A stretch of 64,000 nucleotides of DNA from Betaproteobacteria bacterium (GCA_903970165.1 CAJCHZ010000004.1:1-64000); one strand, 5' to 3'; shown: positions 25,906-35,981, counted from the first letter of the stretch. Notes: a model not told the origin generated them from the letters alone. Numbers and translations are program-made.

Positions 25906-27333
25906 ATGAAAATGAAGTCACGAGCCTTGCGAGTGAAGCGGATTGGTGTGGCCGTGACCCTGGTTTTCGCCGCGTGTGTGTGCGCGCTAGGGCAAACGGG
26001 GAAAGGCCCGGTAGACCCGGGAGTGCGTGGTGGCGCGGCGGGTGCCGGCGGCCCGCTGAATGGACTTACGGCGGACGAAGCCGCGTTTTTTCAGGACGGG
26101 TTGGCGCGGTTCGCGGAGGTCGAAGTCGTGACAGGCGGGGCGAACAACGGATTGGGGCCGCGTTTCAACTCGAACCAGTGCTTGTCCTGCCACGCGCAGC
26201 CGGCGAGCGGCGGCTCGAGCCCGTCGCAGAACCCGGAGGTCAAGGTCGCGACGCTGAATGGTGCGAAAAATGTTGTGCCATGGTTTGTCACGCCCCATGG
26301 ACCCGTACGGGAAGCACGCTTCAAGAAGAGTCCAGACGCATCGAACGATGGCGAAGTGCACGACCTGTTTGTCATTACGGGACGCGCGGACGCGGTAGGC
26401 TGCAACATCAAGCAATTCAACTTTTTGCCGGCGGGCAACCCGCAGACTGGCCAGGGCGGGAACCGGAACATTATTTTTCGGATTCCGACGCCGTTATTTG
26501 GCGCGGGGCTGATGGAGGCAATCCCCGACTCGGCGATTCTGGCGAACAGTAAGGCGAACGCCGCGGAGAAGGCGGCGCTGGGTATTCGAGGCCGCGTGAA
26601 TGCGCACCTGAGCGGAAACGTAAACGTCAGCGGAAACGACGGTACGATCACGCGGTTCGGTTGGAAGGCACAAAACAAGTCGCTGGTGATTTTTGCTGGC
26701 GAGGCTTACAACGTGGAGATGGGAATCACGAATCAACTTTTTCCGCAGGAGCGTGACGAGACGCCGGGTTGTCTCTTCAACGCTACCCCGGAAGATACGA
26801 ACAATTTCACGACGACTCCGGCGCCAGGGACCAATCCCAATACGGCGGTGCTTTCGGATATCGAGGCGTTTGCCGATTTTATGAGGATGCTGGCGCCTCC
26901 GACGCCGGCTCCGGATACGCCGTCGACTGTAAAGGGACGCGGCGTTTTCAATAAGGTGGGGTGCACGCACTGTCACACGTCTTCGTTTACGACGGGGAAG
27001 TTGATTGCGAGCGGGTCGTCCACGAGTCCGAGCGTTGCGCTATCCAACCAGCCGGTGAACCTTTTCTCGGACATCCTGGTGCACCACATGGGTGCCGGGT
27101 TGGCTGACGGGATTACGCAAGGCGCGGCCGGGCCGGATGAGTTTCGGACGGCACCCCTTTGGGGTGTGGGGCAACGGATATTTTTCTTGCATGACGGGAG
27201 GACCAGCAACCTGGTGGAGGCGATTCGAGCGCATCGGAGTGCGGGGAGCGAGGCGAATAAGGTGATTGAGCATTTTAATCGGCTGAGTACCGAGGAGCAG
27301 CAGGATTTGATTAATTTTTTGCGGTCGTTGTAG
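25906..27333 (+). CDS. Di-haem oxidoreductase (DUF1111, DHOR family), periplasmic
   Basis: A 475-residue c-type cytochrome. The signal peptide (RIGVAVTLVFAACVCALGQ) is followed by two haem c sites, NQCLSCHAQ near residue 91 and VGCTHCHTSSF near residue 350, placing one haem per half. FFQDGLARFAEVEVV and LWGVGQRIFFLHDGRTSNLVEAI are characteristic of the DHOR/DUF1111 group, related to bacterial cytochrome c peroxidases and once called thiol oxidoreductases. The substrate is unknown. TGGAGGTG is well placed before ATG 25906. It sits between dnaG and rpoD, which are usually neighbours. Confidence 0.93.
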   Translation: MKMKSRALRVKRIGVAVTLVFAACVCALGQTGKGPVDPGVRGGAAGAGGPLNGLTADEAAFFQDGLARFAEVEVVTGGANNGLGPRFNSNQCLSCHAQPASGGSSPSQNPEVKVATLNGAKNVVPWFVTPHGPVREARFKKSPDASNDGEVHDLFVITGRADAVGCNIKQFNFLPAGNPQTGQGGNRNIIFRIPTPLFGAGLMEAIPDSAILANSKANAAEKAALGIRGRVNAHLSGNVNVSGNDGTITRFGWKAQNKSLVIFAGEAYNVEMGITNQLFPQERDETPGCLFNATPEDTNNFTTTPAPGTNPNTAVLSDIEAFADFMRMLAPPTPAPDTPSTVKGRGVFNKVGCTHCHTSSFTTGKLIASGSSTSPSVALSNQPVNLFSDILVHHMGAGLADGITQGAAGPDEFRTAPLWGVGQRIFFLHDGRTSNLVEAIRAHRSAGSEANKVIEHFNRLSTEEQQDLINFLRSL

Positions 27334-27517
27334 GCGGACGGTTGGATGCACGGCGAGAAGTCTCCCCTGGGCTGGTGACGGGGAGGGGATGGGTCGGCGG
27401 CCTGCCTCCGGGCCCACTGCCGAGGTCGCGAAAGATTTCAGGTATCTTGCGCCCATAGAGCAACACCAGCATCAAAAGCCTGACGCTCACGAAATTTTGG
27501 AGCATGTCGTCGAGCAT
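27311..27517 (-). CDS. Short TatA/Hcf106-like protein, possibly a remnant
   Basis: From ATG 27517 a 68-residue frame reads MLDDMLQNFVSVRLLMLVLLYGRKIPEIFRDLGSG, which matches the TatA pattern of a short membrane helix, F/Y-G-x-K-x-I-P-E and an amphipathic segment with L-G-x-G. The usual FG hinge is YG, and the tail is Pro/Arg-rich and overlaps the end of the DUF1111 gene by 23 bases, so it may be eroded. The ribosome site is weak. TatA forms the pore of the twin-arginine export system; no tatC lies here. Confidence 0.4.
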   Translation of the reverse strand: MLDDMLQNFVSVRLLMLVLLYGRKIPEIFRDLGSGPGGRPPTHPLPVTSPGETSRRASNRPPTTTAKN

Positions 27518-27866
27518 CTTAGTCTCTTGGAGCCGGGAGTAGCTCGGTATCGTTAGCTGTCCAAATCGGGAGGAGCAAGCAAAGGATCCCGGCTGACTCG
27601 GCGTGGGGGCAAGCAAGTTCTCGAGGAGTCTTGCACAGATTTCCACACATTAAAACGTTGACGGGAGAGGACTTAAGCGTGTAGCGTAATAGGGTTTCGC
27701 GAGTAACGAATTCGCACCTAAATGCATCTCATATGATGTACATAGGGAGCGAGAACCGTACTCTTAGGGCGGGAACGGGCGAAATACGGGATTGCAGTGC
27801 AGGGCGAACGGCGGGCTGGCAGCGCGGCGCAGTACAGAGGAATTCAAAATAAAGACGAAGGAACGG

Positions 27867-27884
27867 GTGGGGAATTTTCCCCAC
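27867..27884. promoter_or_regulatory. Perfect palindrome upstream of rpoD
   Basis: GTGGGGAATTTTCCCCAC has 8-base arms around TT, 131 bases before the rpoD start. It is not followed by a T run, so an operator is likelier than a terminator. The rest of 27518-28015 shows no gene. Confidence 0.4.
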
Positions 27885-28015
27885 GCTATTTATTGTTGAA
27901 CGCAGCGGAGTTGACTGCGCAAGCGTGGCATACTGTCCGCCGCTTGGCACGTAACAGATTTCGCCGGAATGGACCGGCTGTTCCTGGGATTTGGTCTTAG
28001 AGTCTGGAGGAATTC

Positions 28016-29761
<1,746 letters not shown>

Positions 29762-29792
29762 AAAGAATCGAAACTCGAAGCTCGAAAAAAGA

Positions 29793-29816
29793 AACGCCCC
29801 GAGAGATTGGGGCGTT
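29793..29816 (+). terminator. Rho-independent terminator of rpoD
   Basis: AACGCCCC, eight-base loop, GGGGCGTT, followed by TTTATTTT. An A-rich stretch on the other side makes it bidirectional, also serving the small minus-strand gene that ends at 29818. Confidence 0.88.
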
Positions 29817-29817
29817 T

Positions 29818-30126
29818 TTATTTTCCGTGGAATTCGGCGATGACTTCTATTTTCCCTACGATGTTCTGATTGAAATCTCCAAGATCTTCCGCGGGAATCC
29901 AATACTCAAGATGCAACCCGCCGCCCACTTTCTGTACGCTGAATTGCGAAAGGTAGCTAGTTTTCACTGCGAAGCGTGTCACATATCCAACGGCGGACGC
30001 AGCATTCTTGGCGTTCCAATCGCGCGCGATTTGCGTGGCGTACTCCTCGACGCAGCGAAAGAATCCCGGCGGAATTTCGAATGAGTTAGGGCCAAGTTGC
30101 GTTTCGCGGAGGCCTTGGCGCGTAAT
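29818..30126 (-). CDS. Small ADP-ribosylation/crystallin J1-like protein lacking a normal start codon
   Basis: The minus strand encodes about 102 residues including EEYATQIARDWNAKNAASAVGY, LHLEYWIPAEDLGDFNQNIVG and KIEVIAEFHGK. These are conserved blocks of a small bacterial family often annotated ADP-ribosylation/crystallin J1, so it is a real coding sequence. Yet no ATG, GTG or TTG exists in frame upstream of this homology; a TGA closes the frame near 30147. ATT at 30126, aligned with the family N-terminus (T-R-Q-G-L-R-E versus Y-R-P-V-G-L-K-E), is the only plausible initiator. Either a rare ATT start is used or the gene is broken at its 5' end. It is divergent from the MscS gene. Confidence 0.6.
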   Translation of the reverse strand: MTRQGLRETQLGPNSFEIPPGFFRCVEEYATQIARDWNAKNAASAVGYVTRFAVKTSYLSQFSVQKVGGGLHLEYWIPAEDLGDFNQNIVGKIEVIAEFHGK

Positions 30127-30150
30127 AGAATGGCGAGTGGAAACTCATCC

Positions 30151-32037
30151 ATGAAAAACAGTGAAAAAGTTATTGCCGTCGCGCTGATCCTTCTTTTAGC
30201 AGCTGCCGGATTTGGTTTGTATCGAACCGCGCAACCCTTTGCTTCGTTCCATTCGAGGGTGAAGGTGCCGGGCGCGATCCGGCCGGAGACGCTCGTGGAT
30301 CAGACGCCGCTGACGACGGCGCAAACCCTTGCGCAGCTTCCGAACAGCCCGACCGAAGAACGGTTTGCTCAGGAAGCGTTGCGGCTCGCGGATCACGAGG
30401 TGGACCAGGCGTTTGCAGGAGCACTCCGGGACGCGGCGGAGAATCCGCCGGTGCTAAGTCCGGAAGCGAAAAAAATACAGGAACGGCTGACGAGGTCGCA
30501 GGCCGCGCTGGATGCGGACGCCGAGCAGGTGGTTGAGCTTACGGATAACGCGGCGAAGGCTAGCGGAAGCAAGAAAGACAAATTGAATGACCAGCTGAAC
30601 CTGGCTCGGTCGCAGCTGGAGCTGGATCAGGATGATGTCACCGATGCAAAGCAGGAATTGATCCGTGCGGGAGGCGACCCGCAGGCGGTCATTCAACAGA
30701 TGGTGCAGGAGCACGATGCGGCGTCGCACAAAACGGAAACGGCTGCGGCCGCTGCTGCCGGTGCTGCGGCCGCAGCGCCCTCGCAGAGCCGGGCACTGAT
30801 CAACCTTTACGAGCAATGGTCGGAGCTGCGTCAAAAGCAGGTGCAATTGGAATCGGCCGAAACCGCGGCGGAGTCCGCAGCCACTGCCTTGGCGGGCAAG
30901 CGTGAAGCCTTGAAAGCGCAGATCGCTGCGGAAAAACCGAATGCGGCGCGAACGCCTGGCGCCGCGCAACCGGCGGCGAGCGCTGCAAGTTCGACGAATG
31001 GAGAAGACACCTCGACGCTCCTCGATATAACAAAGCGCCGCTCCAGCGCCCGAAAAGCTCTCGGCGCTTTGGGGAAGCGGATCGACGATGAAAACCAGTT
31101 GGCGAAGGTTTATGACGATTGGCTGGTGCTGGTGGGTGCGAAACAGCGCAACGTCATTCACAAGGCGCTGATCAATGCGGCCATAATTCTCGGAGTTTTT
31201 TTGGTGGGGCTTTTCTTTGATGGATGGTTCGAGGGGCTCCTGGGAAGAACGGCGCTGGACCGAAGACAAGTGGAAACGCTGCGGACGGTGACGCGCGTGA
31301 CATTGCAGGTGCTGGCCGTCGTATTGATTTTGCTAGTGATTTTTGGACTGCCGAGCCAGCTGGGGACGTTCCTGGGATTGGCCGGAGCGGGACTTACCGT
31401 TGCGCTGAAGGATTTCATCGTTGGCTTTATTGGATGGCTTGTTCTGATGGGGAAGAATGGCATTCGATTGGGCGATTGGGTGGAGATTAACGGAGTTACC
31501 GGCGAGGTTGTGGAGTTGGGAATGTTCCACACCGTCTTGCTCGAGACAGGGAATTGGACGGATTCGGGGCATCCTACCGGGCGGCGCGTGACGTTTACGA
31601 ATAGTTTTGCGATTGAAGGACACTACTTTAATTTTTCGACTTCGGGGCAATGGCTTTGGGATGAGTTGCAGATTGTGCTGCCGCCGGGACGCGATCCTTA
31701 TCCGGTGATAGCTGCCATACAGAAAAAAGTGCTGGAGGCGACGGCGGAGACGGCGAAACTGGCGGAGAAAGAATGGCAAAGCATCGCGCGCCGCGATGCC
31801 AACGTGCAAATGTCGGCGGGGCCCGCTATCAACATGAAGCCGGTAGCCGGCGGTGTGGAAATTGACGTGAGATACATCACACGGGCCAATGAACGTTATG
31901 TATTGCGCGCGAAGTTGAACCAGGCGGCAGTGGATTTGCTGGGGCAGGATCTCGTTTCGGCGGGAAGCTCCGAAGCGGGGGCAGCGCCCAAGCCCGCTTC
32001 GGTGGAAGCGAAGCCTCTGTCACCTTTCAATCCGTGA
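30151..32037 (+). CDS. MscS-family mechanosensitive channel with long periplasmic N-terminus
   Basis: A 628-residue protein read from ATG 30151 (ATG 30130 is also possible; neither has a strong ribosome site). A signal-like helix (VIAVALILLLAAAGFGLY) is followed by about 300 residues of predicted coiled coil with Ala/Glu/Gln-rich heptads. Membrane helices come next (KALINAAIILGVFLVGLFF, then VTLQVLAVVLILLVIFGL). The MscS pore-lining segment is LGLAGAGLTVALKDFIVGFIGWL, followed by the beta domain IRLGDWVEINGVTGEVVELG. It releases solutes on membrane tension. It ends 11 bases inside the convergent DinB gene. Confidence 0.9.
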   Translation: MKNSEKVIAVALILLLAAAGFGLYRTAQPFASFHSRVKVPGAIRPETLVDQTPLTTAQTLAQLPNSPTEERFAQEALRLADHEVDQAFAGALRDAAENPPVLSPEAKKIQERLTRSQAALDADAEQVVELTDNAAKASGSKKDKLNDQLNLARSQLELDQDDVTDAKQELIRAGGDPQAVIQQMVQEHDAASHKTETAAAAAAGAAAAAPSQSRALINLYEQWSELRQKQVQLESAETAAESAATALAGKREALKAQIAAEKPNAARTPGAAQPAASAASSTNGEDTSTLLDITKRRSSARKALGALGKRIDDENQLAKVYDDWLVLVGAKQRNVIHKALINAAIILGVFLVGLFFDGWFEGLLGRTALDRRQVETLRTVTRVTLQVLAVVLILLVIFGLPSQLGTFLGLAGAGLTVALKDFIVGFIGWLVLMGKNGIRLGDWVEINGVTGEVVELGMFHTVLLETGNWTDSGHPTGRRVTFTNSFAIEGHYFNFSTSGQWLWDELQIVLPPGRDPYPVIAAIQKKVLEATAETAKLAEKEWQSIARRDANVQMSAGPAINMKPVAGGVEIDVRYITRANERYVLRAKLNQAAVDLLGQDLVSAGSSEAGAAPKPASVEAKPLSPFNP

Positions 32038-32530
32038 TGCTGCGAGCGCGAACTTCTTCGGAAGTCAGTCCATAGAGTGGAGGCGTTTTTACGCCCAGCA
32101 TCGCCAGGTACAAATAAATCTGCCCGCGGTGGTGGATTTCGTGCTCGGGCATTAGCCGCAGCCATTTCCATGTGGTGATTGGGGCGTTGTCGGGAGTCTT
32201 ACATTTGCGCTGAAGGTCTTCGTCGGTGAGACGGCCGAAAATTTCCATGGATTCCGCGTGCAGCTTTTCCACGAAGGCGAGCACATTTTCGTAGCCGTCA
32301 GCGAGTTCTTTACCGTGGGTCGAATAACGAGCAGGTTTGTTCTGAACGTTTTCCGCCCACAGGTAACGTTCGCCTACGGCGAGATGCCGGAGAATATCAC
32401 CCAGCGTGAATTTTCCTTCCGCGTAGGTCCAATCCATTTTGTCGGGCGGGATACAGCGCGCCACGCGCATGGTCCGCCCGCGAACATTTTCAAAATAATG
32501 CAGGAACGGCTGGATGGTGCGGATTTCCAT
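32027..32530 (-). CDS. DinB-family putative metalloenzyme
   Basis: A 167-residue four-helix-bundle protein. The start is ATG 32530, preceded by GGAGG; the longer frame to 32749 is spurious. Metal ligands match the DinB pattern: His in DILRHLAVGERYLW and H-x-x-x-H in MPEHEIHHRGQIYLYLAMLG. Bacterial DinB-like proteins include thiol S-transferases using bacillithiol or mycothiol, but the substrate here cannot be told. The 3' end overlaps the convergent MscS gene by 11 bases. Confidence 0.9.
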   Translation of the reverse strand: MEIRTIQPFLHYFENVRGRTMRVARCIPPDKMDWTYAEGKFTLGDILRHLAVGERYLWAENVQNKPARYSTHGKELADGYENVLAFVEKLHAESMEIFGRLTDEDLQRKCKTPDNAPITTWKWLRLMPEHEIHHRGQIYLYLAMLGVKTPPLYGLTSEEVRARSITD

Positions 32531-32633
32531 GTTGCCTCCGTGCAGAGCAAGCGATTTTAGTGTAGCGCGATGCAGAAAATTCGGAAGACGAGACCTGGCC
32601 GGGTGCCGCGCACAAATTGCATTTCGAGTGTGA

Positions 32634-33944
32634 TTACGCCATGAGCTGGCGCGCTTTGGAGGCGGAAAGCGTGGCGCCTGCGTAGAGCAGCGCGAGCAAA
32701 GCGTAGCCTGCGACCAGCCCGGCGCGCTGCGCGATGACGCCGAGGCCAAGACTCATCGCAAGCTGAACGCAGGTCGTAAAAATAGCCATAGCGGATTGCG
32801 TGCGGCCCATGAAGTGGCGCGGGACAATGGACATGAGGCCGGACTGCGCGGTGACTCCTCCGACGGCGCGGCAGAGCCCGAAGATGGCTTGCATCATCAC
32901 CGCGCCAACAAGAAATGTAACGTAGGGAGTGGCCATGTGCCCGATGGCGAGAATGGCGCAAGCCGCTACGTACAGCGGCATGCGCACAGAGCCGCGAAGC
33001 TGCCCGATGATAAATCCGCCGCTGATGGCACCGACGGCCCAGCCCGCTTCGAGAAAACCGAGGCCCTGCGCGTCGGAGTGAAGGATGTCGTTGACGAGGG
33101 CTACCAGGACCACGTTTCCGCTGACCACTCCCGCCATCATGATGGAATGCGTAACGCCGAGAGCAAGCACGAGCGGCTGCTGCTTTAAATACGCAAAACC
33201 TTCTTTGAGATCGGCGTAGACGGCGAGAGAGAGTCCCGCTTCGGCGACTTCCGGATTTCCTCCGCTTTCGAGCGCTTCCGCGGTGGCTTCGGTAGCTTCG
33301 GAATATTCGCGCGGATATTTCAAATGATCCCGGGGCGAGACGTAACCGCTGCGCACGCAATAAAGGCAGAACGCGGAGGCAAAATAAGTGAGCCCGTCGA
33401 TGAAGAGGATGCCGTGAATGCCGGCTCCTTTGTAGAGGAAACCGACCACGGAGCCGGCAATTAACATACCGCTTTGCACGCCGACGAGCACGGCGGCGTT
33501 GGCCCCGGTGAACTGGCTCGGCGGAATGACTTCCTGAACGAGGGCATTGACTGTAGCCCAGTACATCGCTGAGCCCATGCCAGTAATGAGCGTCATTGCG
33601 TAGAGATGCCACAGCTGGAGGTGGCCGCTCCAGGCGATGTAGGCGGTGGCGAGAACGAAGCAGCCGCGGATCAGGTCGAGGACCACGCCCAGATAGCGTC
33701 GATCGAAGCGATCGATGAGCACACCCCCGACGAAGGGGATGAGGAGGCCGGGCAGCGTGACGACGATGACTTGCAGGCTGACTTTTACCGTCGAATGCGT
33801 GGCGGCCATGATGTACCAGCTGACGCCGACGAAGTTCATGCCGCTGCCGAAGAGCGACACGAACATGGCGACGAAAAAGAAGCGGAAGCCGCGCTGGGCC
33901 CAGATCAGCTTCCAGTCGACGCGTTGTGTCGTTGCGGTGGCCAT
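32634..33944 (-). CDS. MFS transporter (MFS_3/EntS-like exporter)
   Basis: A 436-residue, roughly 12-helix inner-membrane exporter. WAQRGFRFFFVAMFVSLFGSGMNFVGVSWYIM forms helix 1 and loop, and GGVLIDRFDRRYLGVVLDLIRG is the MFS motif-A-like loop. Homology with transmembrane secretion effectors starts at MATATTQRVDWKL, so ATG 33944 is preferred over in-frame ATGs at 33959 and 34067. It is divergent from a marR gene, with a 27-base palindrome between them, so drug or metabolite efflux under MarR control is likely. Confidence 0.9.
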   Translation of the reverse strand: MATATTQRVDWKLIWAQRGFRFFFVAMFVSLFGSGMNFVGVSWYIMAATHSTVKVSLQVIVVTLPGLLIPFVGGVLIDRFDRRYLGVVLDLIRGCFVLATAYIAWSGHLQLWHLYAMTLITGMGSAMYWATVNALVQEVIPPSQFTGANAAVLVGVQSGMLIAGSVVGFLYKGAGIHGILFIDGLTYFASAFCLYCVRSGYVSPRDHLKYPREYSEATEATAEALESGGNPEVAEAGLSLAVYADLKEGFAYLKQQPLVLALGVTHSIMMAGVVSGNVVLVALVNDILHSDAQGLGFLEAGWAVGAISGGFIIGQLRGSVRMPLYVAACAILAIGHMATPYVTFLVGAVMMQAIFGLCRAVGGVTAQSGLMSIVPRHFMGRTQSAMAIFTTCVQLAMSLGLGVIAQRAGLVAGYALLALLYAGATLSASKARQLMA

Positions 33945-34085
33945 GATGGGGCGAGCCATCCATTTTAGCGGGTTGGCGGGAATCACCAAGGAATGCGAAT
34001 AGAAGATGTGCCTGCGTGACGGATCGAAGGTGCCCTCCCAAGCTTGCCGTAAACAGGCCCGCTCCAAGATGCGGTGAATGCCGTG

Positions 34086-34112
34086 ATACTTTGATTTGAC
34101 AAATCAAAGTAT
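34086..34112. promoter_or_regulatory. Perfect 27-base MarR operator between divergent genes
   Basis: ATACTTTGATTTG (34086-34098), central A, then its exact reverse complement (34100-34112). TTGACA at 34096-34101, overlapping the centre, can serve as the marR -35, with TAATCA 17 bases on. Binding would block marR and probably the MFS gene. Confidence 0.85.
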
Positions 34113-34133
34113 TATGCCTAATCATAAGCGGAC

Positions 34134-34619
34134 ATGCAGAACGACGCCGTGCGGCAATTGATGGAGTTTTATCCGCGGATTTATTTTGCTTGTCATAGGC
34201 GCCATGTGCGGGATCCAAAGTCGGGGCGGGTCTTGAGCGCGCACCAGGGAAGCATCCTCGACCACCTGGACCGGCGCGAGCCGGTGATGTTGCTGGAACT
34301 AGCGAGGCACATGGGAGTGACGCCTTCGACGATGTCGCTCCAGGTGGAACAGTTGGTCAGGAAGCGGTACGTGATTCGCGAACGCGATGCGAAGGATGCG
34401 CGGCGGCTCAGGCTGAGGCTGTCCGTGGACGGGGCGCGGGTGAGGGAAGCAAGTTCGGTGCTGGATACGGACCGCGTGAAGAAGATGCTTGCGCGGCTTT
34501 CTGACGAGGAGCGTGCCGCTGGGCTCGCTGGGCTTGCGCTTTTGGCGAAGGCGGCTCGGGAACAGACAGACGACTTGGAGAAACGGAGAAAGCGCGGACG
34601 CGGGCGACTGCCGGGTTGA
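34134..34619 (+). CDS. MarR-family transcriptional regulator
   Basis: A 161-residue winged-helix repressor. The recognition region reads MLLELARHMGVTPSTMSLQVEQLVRKRYVIRERDAKDARRLRLRLSVDG (residues 45-95), with the conserved wing D-A-K-D-A-R-R. Flanking helices form the dimer interface, and the tail is basic (EKRRKRGRGRLPG). The gene is divergent from the MFS exporter and shares its palindromic control region, and is followed by an SRPBCC and a DUF3052-like gene on the same strand. Ligand-released repression of the exporter is the expected role. Confidence 0.93.
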   Translation: MQNDAVRQLMEFYPRIYFACHRRHVRDPKSGRVLSAHQGSILDHLDRREPVMLLELARHMGVTPSTMSLQVEQLVRKRYVIRERDAKDARRLRLRLSVDGARVREASSVLDTDRVKKMLARLSDEERAAGLAGLALLAKAAREQTDDLEKRRKRGRGRLPG

Positions 34620-34653
34620 AGTGGGCGTTCGATTTCTTGTTGTGAGGTGAGCG

Positions 34654-35172
34654 ATGAAAATTGTGGTGTGGGTTTTCCTGGGAATTGTCGGGCTGCTGAT
34701 CCTTGTCACCGGGATCGGCTGGCTGCTGCCAAAGGATCACGTGGCGACTCGTATGGGGCGCTACCGTCAACGGCCTGAAGCGATATGGAACGCGATTACC
34801 GATGTGGATGCGATGCCCTCCTGGCGCGAAGGGTTGAAGAGCGTAAAACATTTGCCTGACCGGAACGGTTTGCCGGCGCATGTCGAAGTGGCGGCTTCCG
34901 GCACGATTCCTTACGAAACCGTGGAAATGACGCCGCCACAGAAATTGGTGACACGCATTGCTGATCCGAAGCTGCCATTCGGCGGAACGTGGACGTTTGA
35001 GCTTGTGCCGGTGCCCGACGGCGCGACTTTGCGCATCACCGAACGCGGGTACGTAACGAATCCGTTTTTCAGGTTCATGTCGCGAACGATTTTCAGCCAG
35101 ACCGCCACGATGGAAAGCTACTTGAAGTCGTTGGCGAGGAAATTTGGCGAAGAGCCGCGGATCGGAGAATGA
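34654..35172 (+). CDS. SRPBCC-family (START-like) protein with membrane anchor
   Basis: A 172-residue protein. The first 25 residues form one membrane helix (IVVWVFLGIVGLLILVTGIGWLL). Residues 30-165 are a polyketide-cyclase/START-type hydrophobic-pocket fold (RQRPEAIWNAITDVDAMPSWREGLKSVKHL, then GTWTFELVPVPDGATLRITERGYV). GTGAGGTGAG precedes ATG 34654. It likely binds a small hydrophobic molecule. The position behind marR suggests coregulation with the efflux function. Confidence 0.85.
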   Translation: MKIVVWVFLGIVGLLILVTGIGWLLPKDHVATRMGRYRQRPEAIWNAITDVDAMPSWREGLKSVKHLPDRNGLPAHVEVAASGTIPYETVEMTPPQKLVTRIADPKLPFGGTWTFELVPVPDGATLRITERGYVTNPFFRFMSRTIFSQTATMESYLKSLARKFGEEPRIGE

Positions 35173-35175
35173 AGC

Positions 35176-35784
35176 ATGGGAAATGAGGCGAATTGCACGG
35201 TCCGGTTCGGTAAGCAGGTTTCTGCGGGAAAGGCGCTGCTGGAAACCAGCGAGCTGATTTTTCGAGGTGAGTTCCGGCTGAAAATTCCGTTTGCACAGAT
35301 CCAATCGCTGAAAGCGGTGGACGGGGAGCTGCGAATTGATTTTCCGGAAGGCCATGCTTCGTTTGAACTGGGCCCACAGGCGGAAAAGTGGGCCAATAAA
35401 ATTCTGCACCCGAAATCGCGTATGGAAAAGCTGGGGATCAAGTCTGGCTCGAAGGTATCTACGATCGGTGCTCTCGAATCGGATTTTCCGCAAGAGTTGA
35501 AGGAAATCGCCGGCGAGGTCACGGCCGGAAAGGTTGGCGCGGGGTCGGATTGTGTTTTCTTTAGCGCCGGCTCTCAAAAGGAGCTCTCTTCCGTTGCGAA
35601 GATCGCGAAGTCCCTAAAGGGCGGGGCGGCGCTATGGATTGTTTATCCCAAAGGCCAGAAGATGATCACGGAAAACGATGTAATTGCCTCCGGGCGAAAA
35701 GCAGGACTTAAAGATGTAAAGGTTGTTGGATTCTCCGCGACGCTCACGGCGTTGAAATTTGTTATTCCTCTCAACAAACGATAA
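35176..35784 (+). CDS. DUF3052-like hypothetical protein
   Basis: A 202-residue cytoplasmic protein starting four bases after the SRPBCC stop. Residues 1-80 resemble a PH-like module (RFGKQVSAGKALLETSELIFRGEFRLKIPFAQIQSLKAVDGEL). Residues 85-200 (MEKLGIKSGSKVSTIGALESDF, then LWIVYPKGQKMITENDVIASGRKAGLKDVKVVGFS) match the DUF3052 pattern as I recall it. The function is unknown, and the DUF assignment is from memory of the motif only. Confidence 0.65.
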   Translation: MGNEANCTVRFGKQVSAGKALLETSELIFRGEFRLKIPFAQIQSLKAVDGELRIDFPEGHASFELGPQAEKWANKILHPKSRMEKLGIKSGSKVSTIGALESDFPQELKEIAGEVTAGKVGAGSDCVFFSAGSQKELSSVAKIAKSLKGGAALWIVYPKGQKMITENDVIASGRKAGLKDVKVVGFSATLTALKFVIPLNKR

Positions 35785-35840
35785 AACCGCTTTGTCTTTG
35801 TCCCGGCTCTGCCGGCAATAACCCTCCTCTATCGGGGGGG

Positions 35841-35863
35841 GACGGGCTGAAGCCTGCCCTACG
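35841..35863. repeat. Dispersed repeat of the GGGCTGAAGCCTGCCCTACG type
   Basis: A short hairpin (GGGCT/AGCC plus flanking G and C runs) lies in the gap before the Yip1 gene. This sequence type recurs between genes in acidobacterial genomes. Nothing else is seen in 35785-35981 except a possible TACAAT -10 at 35874. Confidence 0.5.
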
Positions 35864-35981
35864 CTATTTTCCATACAATTGTTGGCCATTTCGGCTAAAA
35901 TTCTGCCTCTGAAATCTTTCGGATTGGTCCTGCGTATTGTTTACAGCAAGTATTCCGCAACCTCGTGGTGGAGGCTTTTAC

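Noticed and set aside
27911..27934. TTGACT...CATACT as the rpoD promoter
   Set aside because: The spacer is only 12 bases, too short for a sigma-70 promoter.
32557..34218. 553-codon frame on the same strand as the MFS gene, other phase
   Set aside because: The product is Arg/His/Ser-rich without membrane helices, whereas the phase 32634-33944 gives a clear MFS protein.
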